Part shown: piece by piece, positions 1-8,364 of the stretch
Position numbering within the stretch: the first letter of the stretch is position 1
Layout: every line of letters starts with the position of its first letter
Assembly (NCBI RefSeq): GCF_014650715.1
Contig: NZ_BMVM01000004.1
Coordinates: 248,001 to 312,000, forward strand
Reading direction: 5' to 3'
Source of the DNA: Streptomyces bluensis
GTDB taxonomy: Bacteria > Actinomycetota > Actinomycetes > Streptomycetales > Streptomycetaceae
Length of the DNA stretch: 64,000 nt
Translations under genes and position numbers: made by a program
Notes under the pieces: generated by a model
The model's input: only the letters and a program-made list of their open reading frames with translations
The model's database searches: none
What the model was told of the DNA's origin: nothing

Positions 1-2
1 CC

Positions 3-500
3 TTCTGGGCGGCGGCGCTCGCGGGCGCGGCCGCGGTGGTCGCGTTCACCGTGACACAGAGCGGCGGCGCTCTCACCGCGGCCGATCTCTACCTGTTCGG
101 AGCACTGCTGGTGTGCGCGGCCGGCTACACCGAGGGCGGCAGGCTGGCCCGGGAGATGCCCGGCTGGCAGGTGATCGGCTGGGCTCTGGTGCTGTGTCTG
201 CCGCTCACCGTGCCGGGCGCGCTGGTGGCGCTGTCGTACGAGCCGGTCCAGCTGACCGCGCACAGCGTCACCGGGCTGCTGTGGGTCGCCGCGGGCTCCC
301 AGTTCCTCGGTCTCGTGGTCTGGTACCGGGGCATGGCCACGATCGGCATCCCGAAGGCGAGCCAGTTGCAGCTGGCGCAGCCGCTGCTCACACTGGTGTG
401 GTCGGTGCTGCTGCTGGGCGAGCGGCTCACACCCGCCGCGCCCGTGACAGCCGCGGCCGTCCTGGTCTGCATCGCGGTCACGCAGCGAGCACGTGGCTGA
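3..500 (+). CDS. EamA/DMT-family membrane transporter, C-terminal part
   Basis: Only the C-terminal ~165 residues are present; the frame is open at the left edge of the window. The protein has alternating hydrophobic segments typical of the second EamA repeat and ends with the family-like stretch GERLTPAAP followed by a last hydrophobic helix and a short basic tail. EamA proteins are inner-membrane drug/metabolite exporters of about 10 helices; the substrate cannot be read from sequence. It ends 95 bp upstream of the DUF1918 gene, which has its own ribosome site, so the two need not be co-transcribed. Confidence 0.8.
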   Translation, partial: FWAAALAGAAAVVAFTVTQSGGALTAADLYLFGALLVCAAGYTEGGRLAREMPGWQVIGWALVLCLPLTVPGALVALSYEPVQLTAHSVTGLLWVAAGSQFLGLVVWYRGMATIGIPKASQLQLAQPLLTLVWSVLLLGERLTPAAPVTAAAVLVCIAVTQRARG

Positions 501-595
501 CCGCGCGACCGCGGTGCCCGTGCCGGTCTCATCCGGCGCCATCCGCCATAGACTGCGAATACGGACCAATCTGTGCGAACGAGGAGGCCCTCCAG

Positions 596-796
596 ATGCG
601 TGCAGACGTAGGCGACATCCTGCTCGTGCACGGCCGCATCGTCGGGCAGCACGACAGGACCGCGATGATCGTCGAAGTCCTGGGACCGAACGGCACTCCC
701 CCGTTCCGGGTCCGTTTCGAGGACGACGGGCACGAGGCCCTGTTGTCCCCCGGACCGGACGCGGTGGTCCGCCACCGCGGGGAGCCCGCACACTAG
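596..796 (+). CDS. DUF1918 small protein
   Basis: Encodes 66 residues (MRADVGD to EPAH). The compact beta-rich pattern, with VGDxLxVHG near the start and a central FRVRFEDDGHE, is that of the actinobacterial DUF1918 family, whose function is unknown. The start is the ATG preceded by GAGGAGG with about 9 nt spacing; longer readings of the same frame lack a ribosome site and overlap the transporter. A strong terminator hairpin follows 15 nt after the stop, so this is probably a single-gene unit or the end of the transporter transcript. Confidence 0.75.
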   Translation: MRADVGDILLVHGRIVGQHDRTAMIVEVLGPNGTPPFRVRFEDDGHEALLSPGPDAVVRHRGEPAH

Positions 797-811
797 CGCT
801 CATGTCGACAC

Positions 812-842
812 AGCCCCGCGTCCCCTCAGGGGGCGCGGGGCT
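812..842. terminator. Strong hairpin terminator after the DUF1918 gene
   Basis: A 14-bp stem (812-825 with 829-842, one T-G wobble) closes a TCA loop. The stem core AGCCCCGCG/CGCGGGGCT is the common Streptomyces terminator-type repeat. No T-run follows, as is usual in this genus. Confidence 0.7.
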
Positions 843-1182
843 CTCGGCACTTCCCCTCGCCGTTCATCCCACACACCGCAGGGGACGAGGAACTCAGCCC
901 TGATGTGCAGGCCGCCGACGAAGTCCCGGCCGTTCCACAGAGCGCGCGATTCTGCCACTGGCTTGCGCGGCAGGTACGCGGCAGGAAATCTCCAACGTAA
1001 CTGTGGTCATTACTGATGCTTTACCGAAGCCCGGATTGACAGACTCCGATTACGAGATGGTCGGCACCACGGGCGGCCAAACAAAAAACGAGACAAATGG
1101 ATCACGAGTTTCCCAGTGTGCCTAATCGGGCGAACCCGTGGTCGAATTCCAACGTCCTCCCTTCCTGTGAAGGAGCGAGAAA
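843..1182. other. Intergenic stretch before the small ORF
   Basis: About 340 bp of noticeably less GC-rich DNA. It contains TTGACA at 1036-1041, a possible -35 element without a convincing -10 partner. No gene could be supported here. It probably carries the promoter for the small ORF at 1183. Confidence 0.4.
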
Positions 1183-1323
1183 ATGGGCAACACAATCTCC
1201 GCACCGGTCGCTACGGATGACCCCTACACATGGCTCCCTTGGACTCCTGAAGAAGAGCGAGAGGAACAGGAGCAGGAACCGCCCGCCACCGAGAAGGAAC
1301 CGGCAACGAGCGCGGTTCGCTAA
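1183..1323 (+). CDS. Unrecognised small acidic protein (46 aa)
   Basis: The ATG at 1183 is preceded by AAGGAG at 1170-1175 with a 7-nt spacer, one of the better ribosome sites in this region. The product has a neutral N-terminus, an aromatic/proline core (PYTWLPW, about residues 14-20) and a Glu-rich C-terminal half (EEEREEQEQE). I do not recognise the family. Its TAA overlaps the P450 stop on the other strand (convergent, 3 shared bases). Codon use is less GC3-biased than in neighbours. It could be a regulatory or carrier peptide, a RiPP-type precursor, or chance; the ribosome site and clean ORF favour a real gene. Confidence 0.45.
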   Translation: MGNTISAPVATDDPYTWLPWTPEEEREEQEQEPPATEKEPATSAVR

Positions 1324-2717
1324 GCGGAGGAAAGCGCATCCGCAGACAGCGGCCCCACCGGTGCCAGCCGGCAGGTGACGGACCGCGCCGCCCGAATGGT
1401 GACACCCACCTCCAGCGGCACCTCCTCCTCCAGCCCTGTGAAGCGGTAGCGCTGCAGGAACATCGCCACGGCCAGCTTCATCTGGAGCATCGCAAAGTGG
1501 TTGCCGATGCAGGAACGCGGGCCGCCGCCGAGCGGGAACCAGGCGTAACGCGACCGGTCGCTCGCCTGCGCGGGCAGAAAGCGATCCGGGTCGAAGCGCT
1601 CAGGGTCCGGCCAGTAAGAGGGATGGCGGTGTGTCACCCAGGGGCACACGTAGACATACGAACCCGCCGGTATGGCATATCCGTCGATGACCGCGGCCTG
1701 CGCCGCACGTCGGATGAGCACGGGAGCTGCCGGGTAGAGGCGCATGGCCTCCTTCAGCACCCGTTCAAGGGCGGGTATCGCGTCCAGATCCTTCGGGGTG
1801 GGCCTTCGATCGCCCAACGCGGCCAGCACCTCTGCGCGTGTGCTGTCCTGCACGTCCTGGTGCCGTGCCAGCAGGTGCATGGCGAACGTGAGCGAGGTGG
1901 CGGTGGTGTCCGAACCGGCCAGTAGAAAGACCAGCGCCTGGTCTCGCAGTTCGCGATCGGTAAGAGGGGCGTCCTCATCACTCCGCGCGTTGATCAGAAG
2001 CGTCAGCAGGTCGTCCGCCCCGTCCTTCCCGGTGGCGTCGCTGCTCCCTCGACGCTGATCGATGAAGCGGTCGCACAAGGCGTACAGCTCCGCCTGCGCC
2101 GCCGACGCCCGGCGGTTTGCGGCGGTCGGGAAGGACCGGGGCAGATTGACGGGCATGAGACCGCGTTTGAGAGTGTACGTGCCCAGTACAGGCATACAGC
2201 GACGCACCACGGCGGCCGCCTCCTCGGCGTCCGAACCGAACAGGATCCGGGTGATCATCCGCACGGTCAGTCGGCTCATGTCCTCGTTGAGGTCGGCCCC
2301 CGTCCCCCCGTCCGCCTCCCACTCCCCGCACATCGCGTCCACCTCGTCACACACGGCACGGGCGTACTCCGCCACCTTTCGTTTGGTGAAGAGCGGGGAG
2401 AGCAGGCGACGCTGGCGCAGGTGGTCCTCGTCCAGGCTGCTCAGCAGCCCGTTGCCGAAGGTCTCTCGCATCTCCATCGAGAAGGCGTCGTCCTTGCGGA
2501 AGTTGGCGGCTTGCGAGGCGAGAACCTGCTGGGCGCCCTCAGCGGAGAAGACGAAGTAGATCTCCGTACGCAGGCCGGGAGGCCCCGACACGATCCGCAC
2601 GACGTCGCCGTGCTCCTTCCTCGCACGCTCGTAAGTCCCCAGGGGGTCGCGTCCCAGGTCCAGCATGGAACCCAGAAGTGGCAGTCCGCTGGCAGTGGGC
2701 ACCTCGATCGGATTCAT
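1320..2717 (-). CDS. Cytochrome P450 of the terpenoid cluster
   Basis: A 465-aa P450 with all hallmarks: I-helix AGSDTT (about 267-272), K-helix ExxR as EAMR (323-326), and heme loop FPLGGGPRSCIG with Cys about 403. It lacks a membrane anchor, so it is a soluble bacterial enzyme needing separate ferredoxin and reductase, neither of which is encoded nearby. The MNP start sits behind AGAGGG. It lies 226 bp downstream of the NsdA-type regulator on the same strand and beside the prenyl synthases and cyclase, which suggests late hydroxylation or oxidation of the terpene. Substrate and regiochemistry are inferred from context only. Confidence 0.9.
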   Translation of the reverse strand: MNPIEVPTASGLPLLGSMLDLGRDPLGTYERARKEHGDVVRIVSGPPGLRTEIYFVFSAEGAQQVLASQAANFRKDDAFSMEMRETFGNGLLSSLDEDHLRQRRLLSPLFTKRKVAEYARAVCDEVDAMCGEWEADGGTGADLNEDMSRLTVRMITRILFGSDAEEAAAVVRRCMPVLGTYTLKRGLMPVNLPRSFPTAANRRASAAQAELYALCDRFIDQRRGSSDATGKDGADDLLTLLINARSDEDAPLTDRELRDQALVFLLAGSDTTATSLTFAMHLLARHQDVQDSTRAEVLAALGDRRPTPKDLDAIPALERVLKEAMRLYPAAPVLIRRAAQAAVIDGYAIPAGSYVYVCPWVTHRHPSYWPDPERFDPDRFLPAQASDRSRYAWFPLGGGPRSCIGNHFAMLQMKLAVAMFLQRYRFTGLEEEVPLEVGVTIRAARSVTCRLAPVGPLSADALSSA

Positions 2718-2943
2718 CCGTATCCCTCTCGGCCTCTCAACTGGTCGGTACTCGCCGGGCCCACCTGCGCCGCGGAGCGCAGAGGACCGGCCTGCTGCTC
2801 TCCTTCAAGTCCACGCCGACCCAACTGCGTTCGGTAGGGAACTTCAGAGACCGTGCGTCGTGCGTGACCAACGCATGTGCGCTTGTGCACCGCGACGCAG
2901 ACGTGCCGGATCACCTCTGCGGCTGCCTTGGGCGCCGAAGGGG

Positions 2944-4302
2944 CTACTTGACGAGGTTCGTCGACAGGGAGTGGTGGGCCATGTAGCCGTCCAGGCGGCT
3001 GACCACCGAACGGACCTGCGGCCGCCTCACGTGGGACACCAGTCGCCTGCGCAGATCGAGGAGTGTGCCGGCGGTGCGCGGGCAGCGGATGCGCCCGAAG
3101 GTTTCGAGCAGGCGTTCCGTGCTCGTGCAGGCCTTGTCCACCCGGCCGTCCAGCAGGAGAACCTCGCTGAGCCGGGCCAGCGTCAGTGCCTGGGCACGGT
3201 GCGCGTGAGCGGGCCGGTGCCGCAACGAGGTGGCGAACGCCGTGGCGGACTTGTCGTACTCACCGAGAATCTGGTGCACGTCGCCGCGTTGGTAGTGCAG
3301 AGCCGCCACGGGATAGCCACTGAAGGGAGTGGACGGGTCCGTGTCCCGCCCGCCGTGGAGCACCATCGCGTCGGAGAGTGCCGACAGTGACGGACGGACC
3401 AGGCCGGCCGAGGCGTGGGCCACGGCGAGCTGACTCATCAGGAACGCCCTGATGGGCGGCGGCGAGTCCTCGGGCGCGGTCGACAAGGCCTGGACGGCGA
3501 GATCCGTGCTCCGGTGGCCCAGCTGGCTGAGCTGCGCGCTCATGGCCCGCAGGGTGACGGCGTACAAGGTGCGGTCCTGCGCCTCGATCGCCAACTGGGC
3601 CGCGACGTTGAAGTACTGCTGGGACGCCCCGGCCTGACCGCAGTCCGCACACATGCGCGCCAGCAGATGGGTCAGCCGCGACAGTTGCCCGAGGATCCGC
3701 GTCTGGGTCGTCGGGTCTGCCCGGGCGGTGAGGAAGGCGGCCCCGTCGGTGGCGAGATAGGCGGCCAGCGCGGTGCGCCCGTGCGCACCCCCGAAGGTGT
3801 TGATGGTGTCCGAGTAGTACTTGGTGGCGTAAGCCACGGCGTCCAGTTCCCCGGCTCCCAGCCGCCGGTCGCCCGCCGCCGGGTGCGGACCGGTATCGAC
3901 CCAGGCCGGAGGTACGTTCGTTAATCGGAAAGGAAGAGCCCGGAACGCGCCGCGGGTGGTGGCCCCGGTGTCGGCTGCGGTCAGCATCGTCAGGGCCGCT
4001 GGGGCGCTGCCACCGGTCGCCCTCAACGCGTCCATCGGCTCGTCGGGGACGAGCGCCAGTCCCGTTTCCTGGATCGTGATGTGCCGACCGATGCGCCGCG
4101 TGAGTATCTCGGCCACCAGTGCGGGGACCGGCGCCGGCGGTCGCGAGCCCGCGAGCCAACTCGCAACCGACTTGCGCGTGTAACGGAGCACTTTGTTGGT
4201 CTCGGCGGCGGCCAGGTTGACGGATCGGGCGAGTGCTTCGCCGGTCAGCCCTGCCTCCGACAGGAGCCGTTTCAAGTCGTGGTTGGGATCGTTGCGCGCC
4301 AT
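2944..4302 (-). CDS. NsdA-type TPR transcriptional regulator, cluster-associated
   Basis: A 452-aa protein with an N-terminal helix-turn-helix-like segment (LTGEALARSVN to KSVASWLAG, about residues 20-50) followed by a long alpha-helical TPR-like region. The layout resembles the Streptomyces NsdA/NsdB family and the second regulator in this window at 27504-28844. NsdA-type proteins are known to modulate antibiotic production and sporulation. Codon 127 is TTA (3922-3924), so full translation should need the bldA tRNA. It is divergent from the prenyl synthase operon across a 600-bp gap and is the best candidate for a pathway-specific regulator; whether it activates or represses is not visible. 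Confidence 0.75.
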   Translation of the reverse strand: MARNDPNHDLKRLLSEAGLTGEALARSVNLAAAETNKVLRYTRKSVASWLAGSRPPAPVPALVAEILTRRIGRHITIQETGLALVPDEPMDALRATGGSAPAALTMLTAADTGATTRGAFRALPFRLTNVPPAWVDTGPHPAAGDRRLGAGELDAVAYATKYYSDTINTFGGAHGRTALAAYLATDGAAFLTARADPTTQTRILGQLSRLTHLLARMCADCGQAGASQQYFNVAAQLAIEAQDRTLYAVTLRAMSAQLSQLGHRSTDLAVQALSTAPEDSPPPIRAFLMSQLAVAHASAGLVRPSLSALSDAMVLHGGRDTDPSTPFSGYPVAALHYQRGDVHQILGEYDKSATAFATSLRHRPAHAHRAQALTLARLSEVLLLDGRVDKACTSTERLLETFGRIRCPRTAGTLLDLRRRLVSHVRRPQVRSVVSRLDGYMAHHSLSTNLVK

Positions 4303-4902
4303 GAGAACTCCTAGAAGCCGGACGGGGAGAGCAGGAGCGGACGGGTCGGCGACGAGGCCGCGCCGACGGGATGCGCGGAAGCGGTGACGGGATACGCGGC
4401 AACGGTGACGCGGACCCGATGGGGGACGCGCAGCGCGCGGGCCCTTGGTGCGGCAGGCGGACTTGATCGGACGTCGTGAACGCTTCTACCCCCGCCCGGA
4501 AAGAGGAAAAACGATTCGTTTTCAGACTGATGGCAGGACTCGCGCTGCACCACTGCATCCGGAGTGTCCGAAAACGTATCCGGGGATCTCACAAAGGCAC
4601 AAGGAGGAGACCCGTCGGACATTGATGGCACCCGGGATGTCTTGGCCCGGCGGAGCGTCCGCTGTTTCACTGGAGTCGTCGCTGACACGGCACATCGACT
4701 TTCTGTCACATCCACGGCATGTCTCTGCGAAGGCACCAAGCGCAGGAGCGCAACTCTCACCTTAGCGACCCGCGACGGCGTCACTTGTTCCGGGTGAGTT
4801 GAGTCCCGATGCACCGGCCACGGATCGTCGCCCGGACTTACCGGAACAGCAGTTGCGGAACATGCCAGTCCTGGAAAAGCACGGGAGTGGGAGATAACCC
4901 CG
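4303..4902. other. Divergent control region between regulator and prenyl synthase operon
   Basis: A 600-bp gap between divergent genes. No coding frame has a credible ribosome site or family resemblance. It must hold the promoters of both the regulator and the biosynthetic operon. It carries the palindrome at 4508-4522 and a shorter TGACA/TGTCA inverted pair around 4680-4710. Confidence 0.55.
4508..4522. promoter_or_regulatory. Candidate operator AAAACGATTCGTTTT
   Basis: Perfect 7-1-7 inverted repeat in an AT-rich island, about 205 bp upstream of the regulator start and 380 bp upstream of the first prenyl synthase. It would suit a dimeric DNA-binding protein; which regulator binds it is unknown. 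Confidence 0.35.
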
Positions 4903-6003
4903 ATGAAGGATGGAAAGGTCCCCAGCGGCCTGGCTGCGGACTTCGTCAAGGAGACGCTGGCCGAGTGCCGGGAGGCCACTCTGCCCGCGTTACGCGAGGT
5001 GGTGGAGGGACTTCCCCCACAATTGGCCCGCATCGGCGCCTATCACCTGGGATGGCGCGAGCCCGACGGTACGCCCACCGGCCTCCATGCGGGCAAGATG
5101 ATGCGCGCCGCACTGACGCTGCTCTCAGCACGGGCCTTCGGAGGCAGCACGGCGACCGCTGTGCCCGGCGCGGTCGCGGTGGAACTGGTACACAACTTCT
5201 CGCTGCTGCACGACGACTTGATGGACGCCGACGAGCTTCGGCGAGGCCGCCCGGCGGCCTGGGTGGCCTTCGGATCGGGGCCGGCCGTATTGACCGGGGA
5301 CGCCCTGCTGAGCCAGGCACTGTGTGTCGTCGCCGCCGCGGACGACACTCCCGCACATCGGGCCGCCGAAGCCCTGGCGAACGCGGTGGACACGATCATC
5401 CGCGGTCAGGCGGCCGACCTCTCTCTCAACCGCTTTCACGTGGACCGGGTCAGCACGGAGGACTATCTGGCCGCCTGCGCCAAGACCACCGGTCTGCTCT
5501 GCGGTTGTGTCGAAGTGGGCGCCTCCCTCGCCGGCGCGCCTGTCGCGGGAGTGCGGGCACTCCGGGCGGCGGCCTGGAATCTGGGTGTCGCCTGGCAGAT
5601 GGCCGACGACATCGAGAGCATCTGGGGCACTGCCGCCGACAGCGGCAAGCCTCCGTTCGGCGACCTGCGACAGCAGAAACGAACGTATCCGGTGATCGCC
5701 GCACTCCGGTCCGGTACTCCCGCGGGTGTGCGGCTGGCCGCGCGACTGGCCTGCGAAAGGGCTCCCGTCGAGGCCGACCTGCCCGTGCTCGCCGACCTCA
5801 TCGACCAGGCCGGAGGACGCGAGGAGGCCCAGCGGGCCGCCCGTGATCACCTCGACCGCGGACTGCACGCACTGGGGCAGGCGGGCGGCGAAGCGACCTC
5901 CAGGGACGGCATCGCCGCGCTGTTCCACTACGCACTCGACCGGCACCACTGGCAGCGGCCCACGACGAGGACGGGCACCGTGACGGAAGGAACGGCCCAG
6001 TGA
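4903..6003 (+). CDS. Polyprenyl diphosphate synthase 1 (GGPP-synthase-like)
   Basis: A 366-aa trans-isoprenyl diphosphate synthase that condenses IPP with allylic diphosphates. The first aspartate-rich motif is DDLMD, followed by the usual Arg pair (ELRRGRP). The second motif is degenerate: DDIES in WQMADDIESIWG instead of DDxxD, so metal binding at that site may be altered. Phe lies five residues before the first motif (FSLLHDD), the position that limits chain length in GGPP synthases, so C20 is a reasonable guess. Codon 30 is TTA (4990-4992). It overlaps the next prenyl synthase by 4 nt, indicating translational coupling and possibly a heteromer. Confidence 0.9.
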   Translation: MKDGKVPSGLAADFVKETLAECREATLPALREVVEGLPPQLARIGAYHLGWREPDGTPTGLHAGKMMRAALTLLSARAFGGSTATAVPGAVAVELVHNFSLLHDDLMDADELRRGRPAAWVAFGSGPAVLTGDALLSQALCVVAAADDTPAHRAAEALANAVDTIIRGQAADLSLNRFHVDRVSTEDYLAACAKTTGLLCGCVEVGASLAGAPVAGVRALRAAAWNLGVAWQMADDIESIWGTAADSGKPPFGDLRQQKRTYPVIAALRSGTPAGVRLAARLACERAPVEADLPVLADLIDQAGGREEAQRAARDHLDRGLHALGQAGGEATSRDGIAALFHYALDRHHWQRPTTRTGTVTEGTAQ

Positions 6004-7064
6004 GGACGACCGGTCAGACACGAGAACAGGACGCGGTGGGGTCACCCTCCGACGACGCCCCGCCGGAGACCTGGTTGCGCTACGCCCGCGAGGTGACCGA
6101 TCCGGTCCTGCGCAAGGCCGTCTCCTCCCTGCACCAGCAGGCGCGGATCGTCGTCGGCTACCACCTGGGTTGGTGGGACGAGCAGGGTCGGCCCGTATCG
6201 GCCGGCTGGGGCAAGGCTGTACGGCCCGCGCTCGTCGTGCTCGCCGCCCGGGCCGTCGGCGGACGTCCCGGCGTGGGACGGAGCGCCGCCGCGGCAGTCC
6301 AGCTCGCGCACGACTCCTCGCTGTTGCACGACGACATCATCGACCAGGACGAGACTCGTCGGCACCGGCCCGCGGCCTGGAAGGTCTTCGGTATCCCCGG
6401 CGCGCTCCTTGCGGGTGACGCCATGCTCGCGCTGGCGGTGTCCCTCGCCCAGCAGGACGGCCACAGCGCACGCGCCACCGCGGCGCTGAACGAGGCTGTG
6501 CAGCAGTTCATCGGCGGGCAGTTCGAGGACATCGGTTTTGAGCGGCGGGCCGACGTCTCGCTCGGCGAATGCACCACCATGGCCGCCCGCAAGACCGGCG
6601 CCCTCATGGGGGCGGCGTGCCGACTGGGTGCGATCGCAGCAGGCGCCGACGAAGCGCAGGCGGCGTCGATGGACGCCTTCGGCCGATCCCTGGGGCTGGC
6701 CTTCCAGCACGTGGACGACCTCCTCGGTATCTGGGGAGACCCCGAGCTGACCGGCAAGCCGGCGGGCGCGGACCTCCACACCCGCAAGAAGAGCCTGCCA
6801 GTGGTCGCCGCGCTGACCTCCCGCACACCGGAGTCGAAGGAACTGGCCGACCACTACTCCCGCGATCCTGCTCTGGACGACATGGACACCCTCCGCCGCA
6901 CCGCCCATCTGGTCGAACGTGCGGGCGGGCGGAGACTGTCAGCCGAACGTGCTCGCCGGCATCTGTCCGAAGCCCTGTGCCACCTGGACGACGCCTGTCC
7001 TCCGGCACCCGAGAGCCGTCCCCTGCGTGCCCTCGCCCAGTGGCTCGCCGACCGTGACCACTGA
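6000..7064 (+). CDS. Polyprenyl diphosphate synthase 2
   Basis: A 354-aa paralogue of the preceding gene, starting with GTG at 6000 in a GTGA overlap. It has first motif DDIID followed by ETRRHRP, second motif DDLLG in DDLLGIWGDPELTGKP, and the lysines of RKKSLPV. The second motif ends in Gly rather than Asp, as is common in Streptomyces polyprenyl synthases. The residues four and five before the first motif are both Ser (SSLLHDD), leaving the elongation pocket open, so a longer product than that of synthase 1 is possible. It could act alone, in sequence, or as a partner subunit of synthase 1. No encapsulin shell gene is nearby. Confidence 0.9.
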   Translation: MRTTGQTREQDAVGSPSDDAPPETWLRYAREVTDPVLRKAVSSLHQQARIVVGYHLGWWDEQGRPVSAGWGKAVRPALVVLAARAVGGRPGVGRSAAAAVQLAHDSSLLHDDIIDQDETRRHRPAAWKVFGIPGALLAGDAMLALAVSLAQQDGHSARATAALNEAVQQFIGGQFEDIGFERRADVSLGECTTMAARKTGALMGAACRLGAIAAGADEAQAASMDAFGRSLGLAFQHVDDLLGIWGDPELTGKPAGADLHTRKKSLPVVAALTSRTPESKELADHYSRDPALDDMDTLRRTAHLVERAGGRRLSAERARRHLSEALCHLDDACPPAPESRPLRALAQWLADRDH

Positions 7065-7341
7065 CGTCACGTGACCTCGCCGGTGACGGCGAGGATCCAC
7101 CACACCCCACTCGTCCCTCCGTCCTGCACGGGCGCCGCACCCCTGTGACGGCGACGCCGTCGTCGCCTCGGGCGGAGCCGGCGGAACCAGGGCCTGTCGC
7201 GGAAGTCCCGCCTGCCCCCCGCCGGCCGACGCCCGCCCCTCGCCGACCGAACCCCGGCGCATCTGCCCCTCATGTCCATCCCGATGCCTCCGTCCCGGCC
7301 GGTGATCGCTTCGTCGACGGGACAGAGAAAGGAGAAGCACC

Positions 7342-8364
7342 GTGCACAGCCCAGTCTCGGATCCGGTCCTGGAGGCCGTTCTGCCGCGGTGGCCCTTCCC
7401 CGCCGCTCCGTCGCGGGACCCCGACGATGTCGCGGCCGTCGAGAGTGGCGGTGAGGAATGGGCCCGGCGGTTCGGCCTGATCGACTCCGGCATCGCCCTT
7501 CATCCGCTGCGCCGCCTGTGCGCGGGAGAGTTGGTCAGCCACGGATATCCACGGGCGGACACCGGTATGCGCGTGCTGATCACGCAGTGGACGATGTGGT
7601 ACTTCAACCTCGACGACCACTTCGAGGACGGAGCCGCCGGCACCAGTGCCGACGCCGCCGAGAAGGCGGCCGCGCCGCTGCGCCGGATGGTGGACGCGGC
7701 CAGGCACCGCAGCACGCTGCCCCGCGCCGAGGACTCCTTGCAGCGATCGCTGTCGGATCTGCTGAGCCGGACGGAACGGGTCATGGCACCGGTGCAGTTC
7801 CACGAACTCCTCGCCCACCTCGACGACTACTTCACCTCCCTGGTCGTGGAGTCGGACTACCGGGCACGCGGCGTCCTGCCGGATGTCGACGCCTACATCG
7901 CGCTGCGCAGGGACACCGGTCCGGTGCTTCCGCTCCTGGATTTCGTGGAGCAGGCGGAGTGCGTACGGCTTCCGGCGCGCTTCTACGGAACGCCGGAGTA
8001 CACCGAGATGATCGGCTGCGCCGCTGACATCGCGTCCTGGATCAACGACCTGTGCTCCGTGTCGAAGGAGCTGCACCGGCCGGACGCCTACAACCTCGTT
8101 GTTCTCCTGCACCGCCTGGAGAGCAAGTCGCTGCAGGACGCCGCTGTCGAAACACTGGACCGGATCAAGGAGCGCGTGCGGTCGTTGGAGGGCGCGCTGG
8201 ACAGGATCAGCGGTTCCGGCTCCGGCGACTCCTACACCGGGAGCGAGATCGCGGCGATCCGGGCCTGGGCCAACGGTCTGCTCTGCTTCCAGAACCATGT
8301 CGAGTGGTATCTCCGGCACACCCGGTACGAACGTGAGGAACCGCGGTCGGAGATGTCCGCATGA
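7342..8364 (+). CDS. Class I terpene cyclase
   Basis: A 340-aa bacterial class I terpene synthase that ionises a prenyl diphosphate. Visible active-site elements are the aspartate-rich motif DDHFED (91-96), a diphosphate-sensing Arg near 190 (LRRDTG), the NSE triad in NDLCSVSKE (N235, S239, E243), and the C-terminal RY pair (328-329). The GTG start is preceded by AAAGGAG with 7-nt spacing; the 277 bp upstream show no supported gene. It overlaps the first FAD oxidoreductase by 4 nt. The flanking prenyl synthases imply a diterpene or longer substrate. The skeleton cannot be predicted by eye. Confidence 0.92.
   Translation: MHSPVSDPVLEAVLPRWPFPAAPSRDPDDVAAVESGGEEWARRFGLIDSGIALHPLRRLCAGELVSHGYPRADTGMRVLITQWTMWYFNLDDHFEDGAAGTSADAAEKAAAPLRRMVDAARHRSTLPRAEDSLQRSLSDLLSRTERVMAPVQFHELLAHLDDYFTSLVVESDYRARGVLPDVDAYIALRRDTGPVLPLLDFVEQAECVRLPARFYGTPEYTEMIGCAADIASWINDLCSVSKELHRPDAYNLVVLLHRLESKSLQDAAVETLDRIKERVRSLEGALDRISGSGSGDSYTGSEIAAIRAWANGLLCFQNHVEWYLRHTRYEREEPRSEMSA

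Noticed and set aside
4311..5033. Minus-strand frame in the divergent control region
   Set aside because: It overlaps the first prenyl synthase and has a composition unlike any protein family; the region is better explained as promoters.
4903..7064. Encapsulin-cargo interpretation of the prenyl synthases
   Set aside because: Related polyprenyl synthases can be family 2 encapsulin cargo, but no shell-protein gene is present and the N-termini are not long disordered extensions.
7145..7480. Small Pro/Ala-rich plus-strand frame before the terpene cyclase
   Set aside because: No ribosome site, overlaps the cyclase start, and has low-complexity composition.
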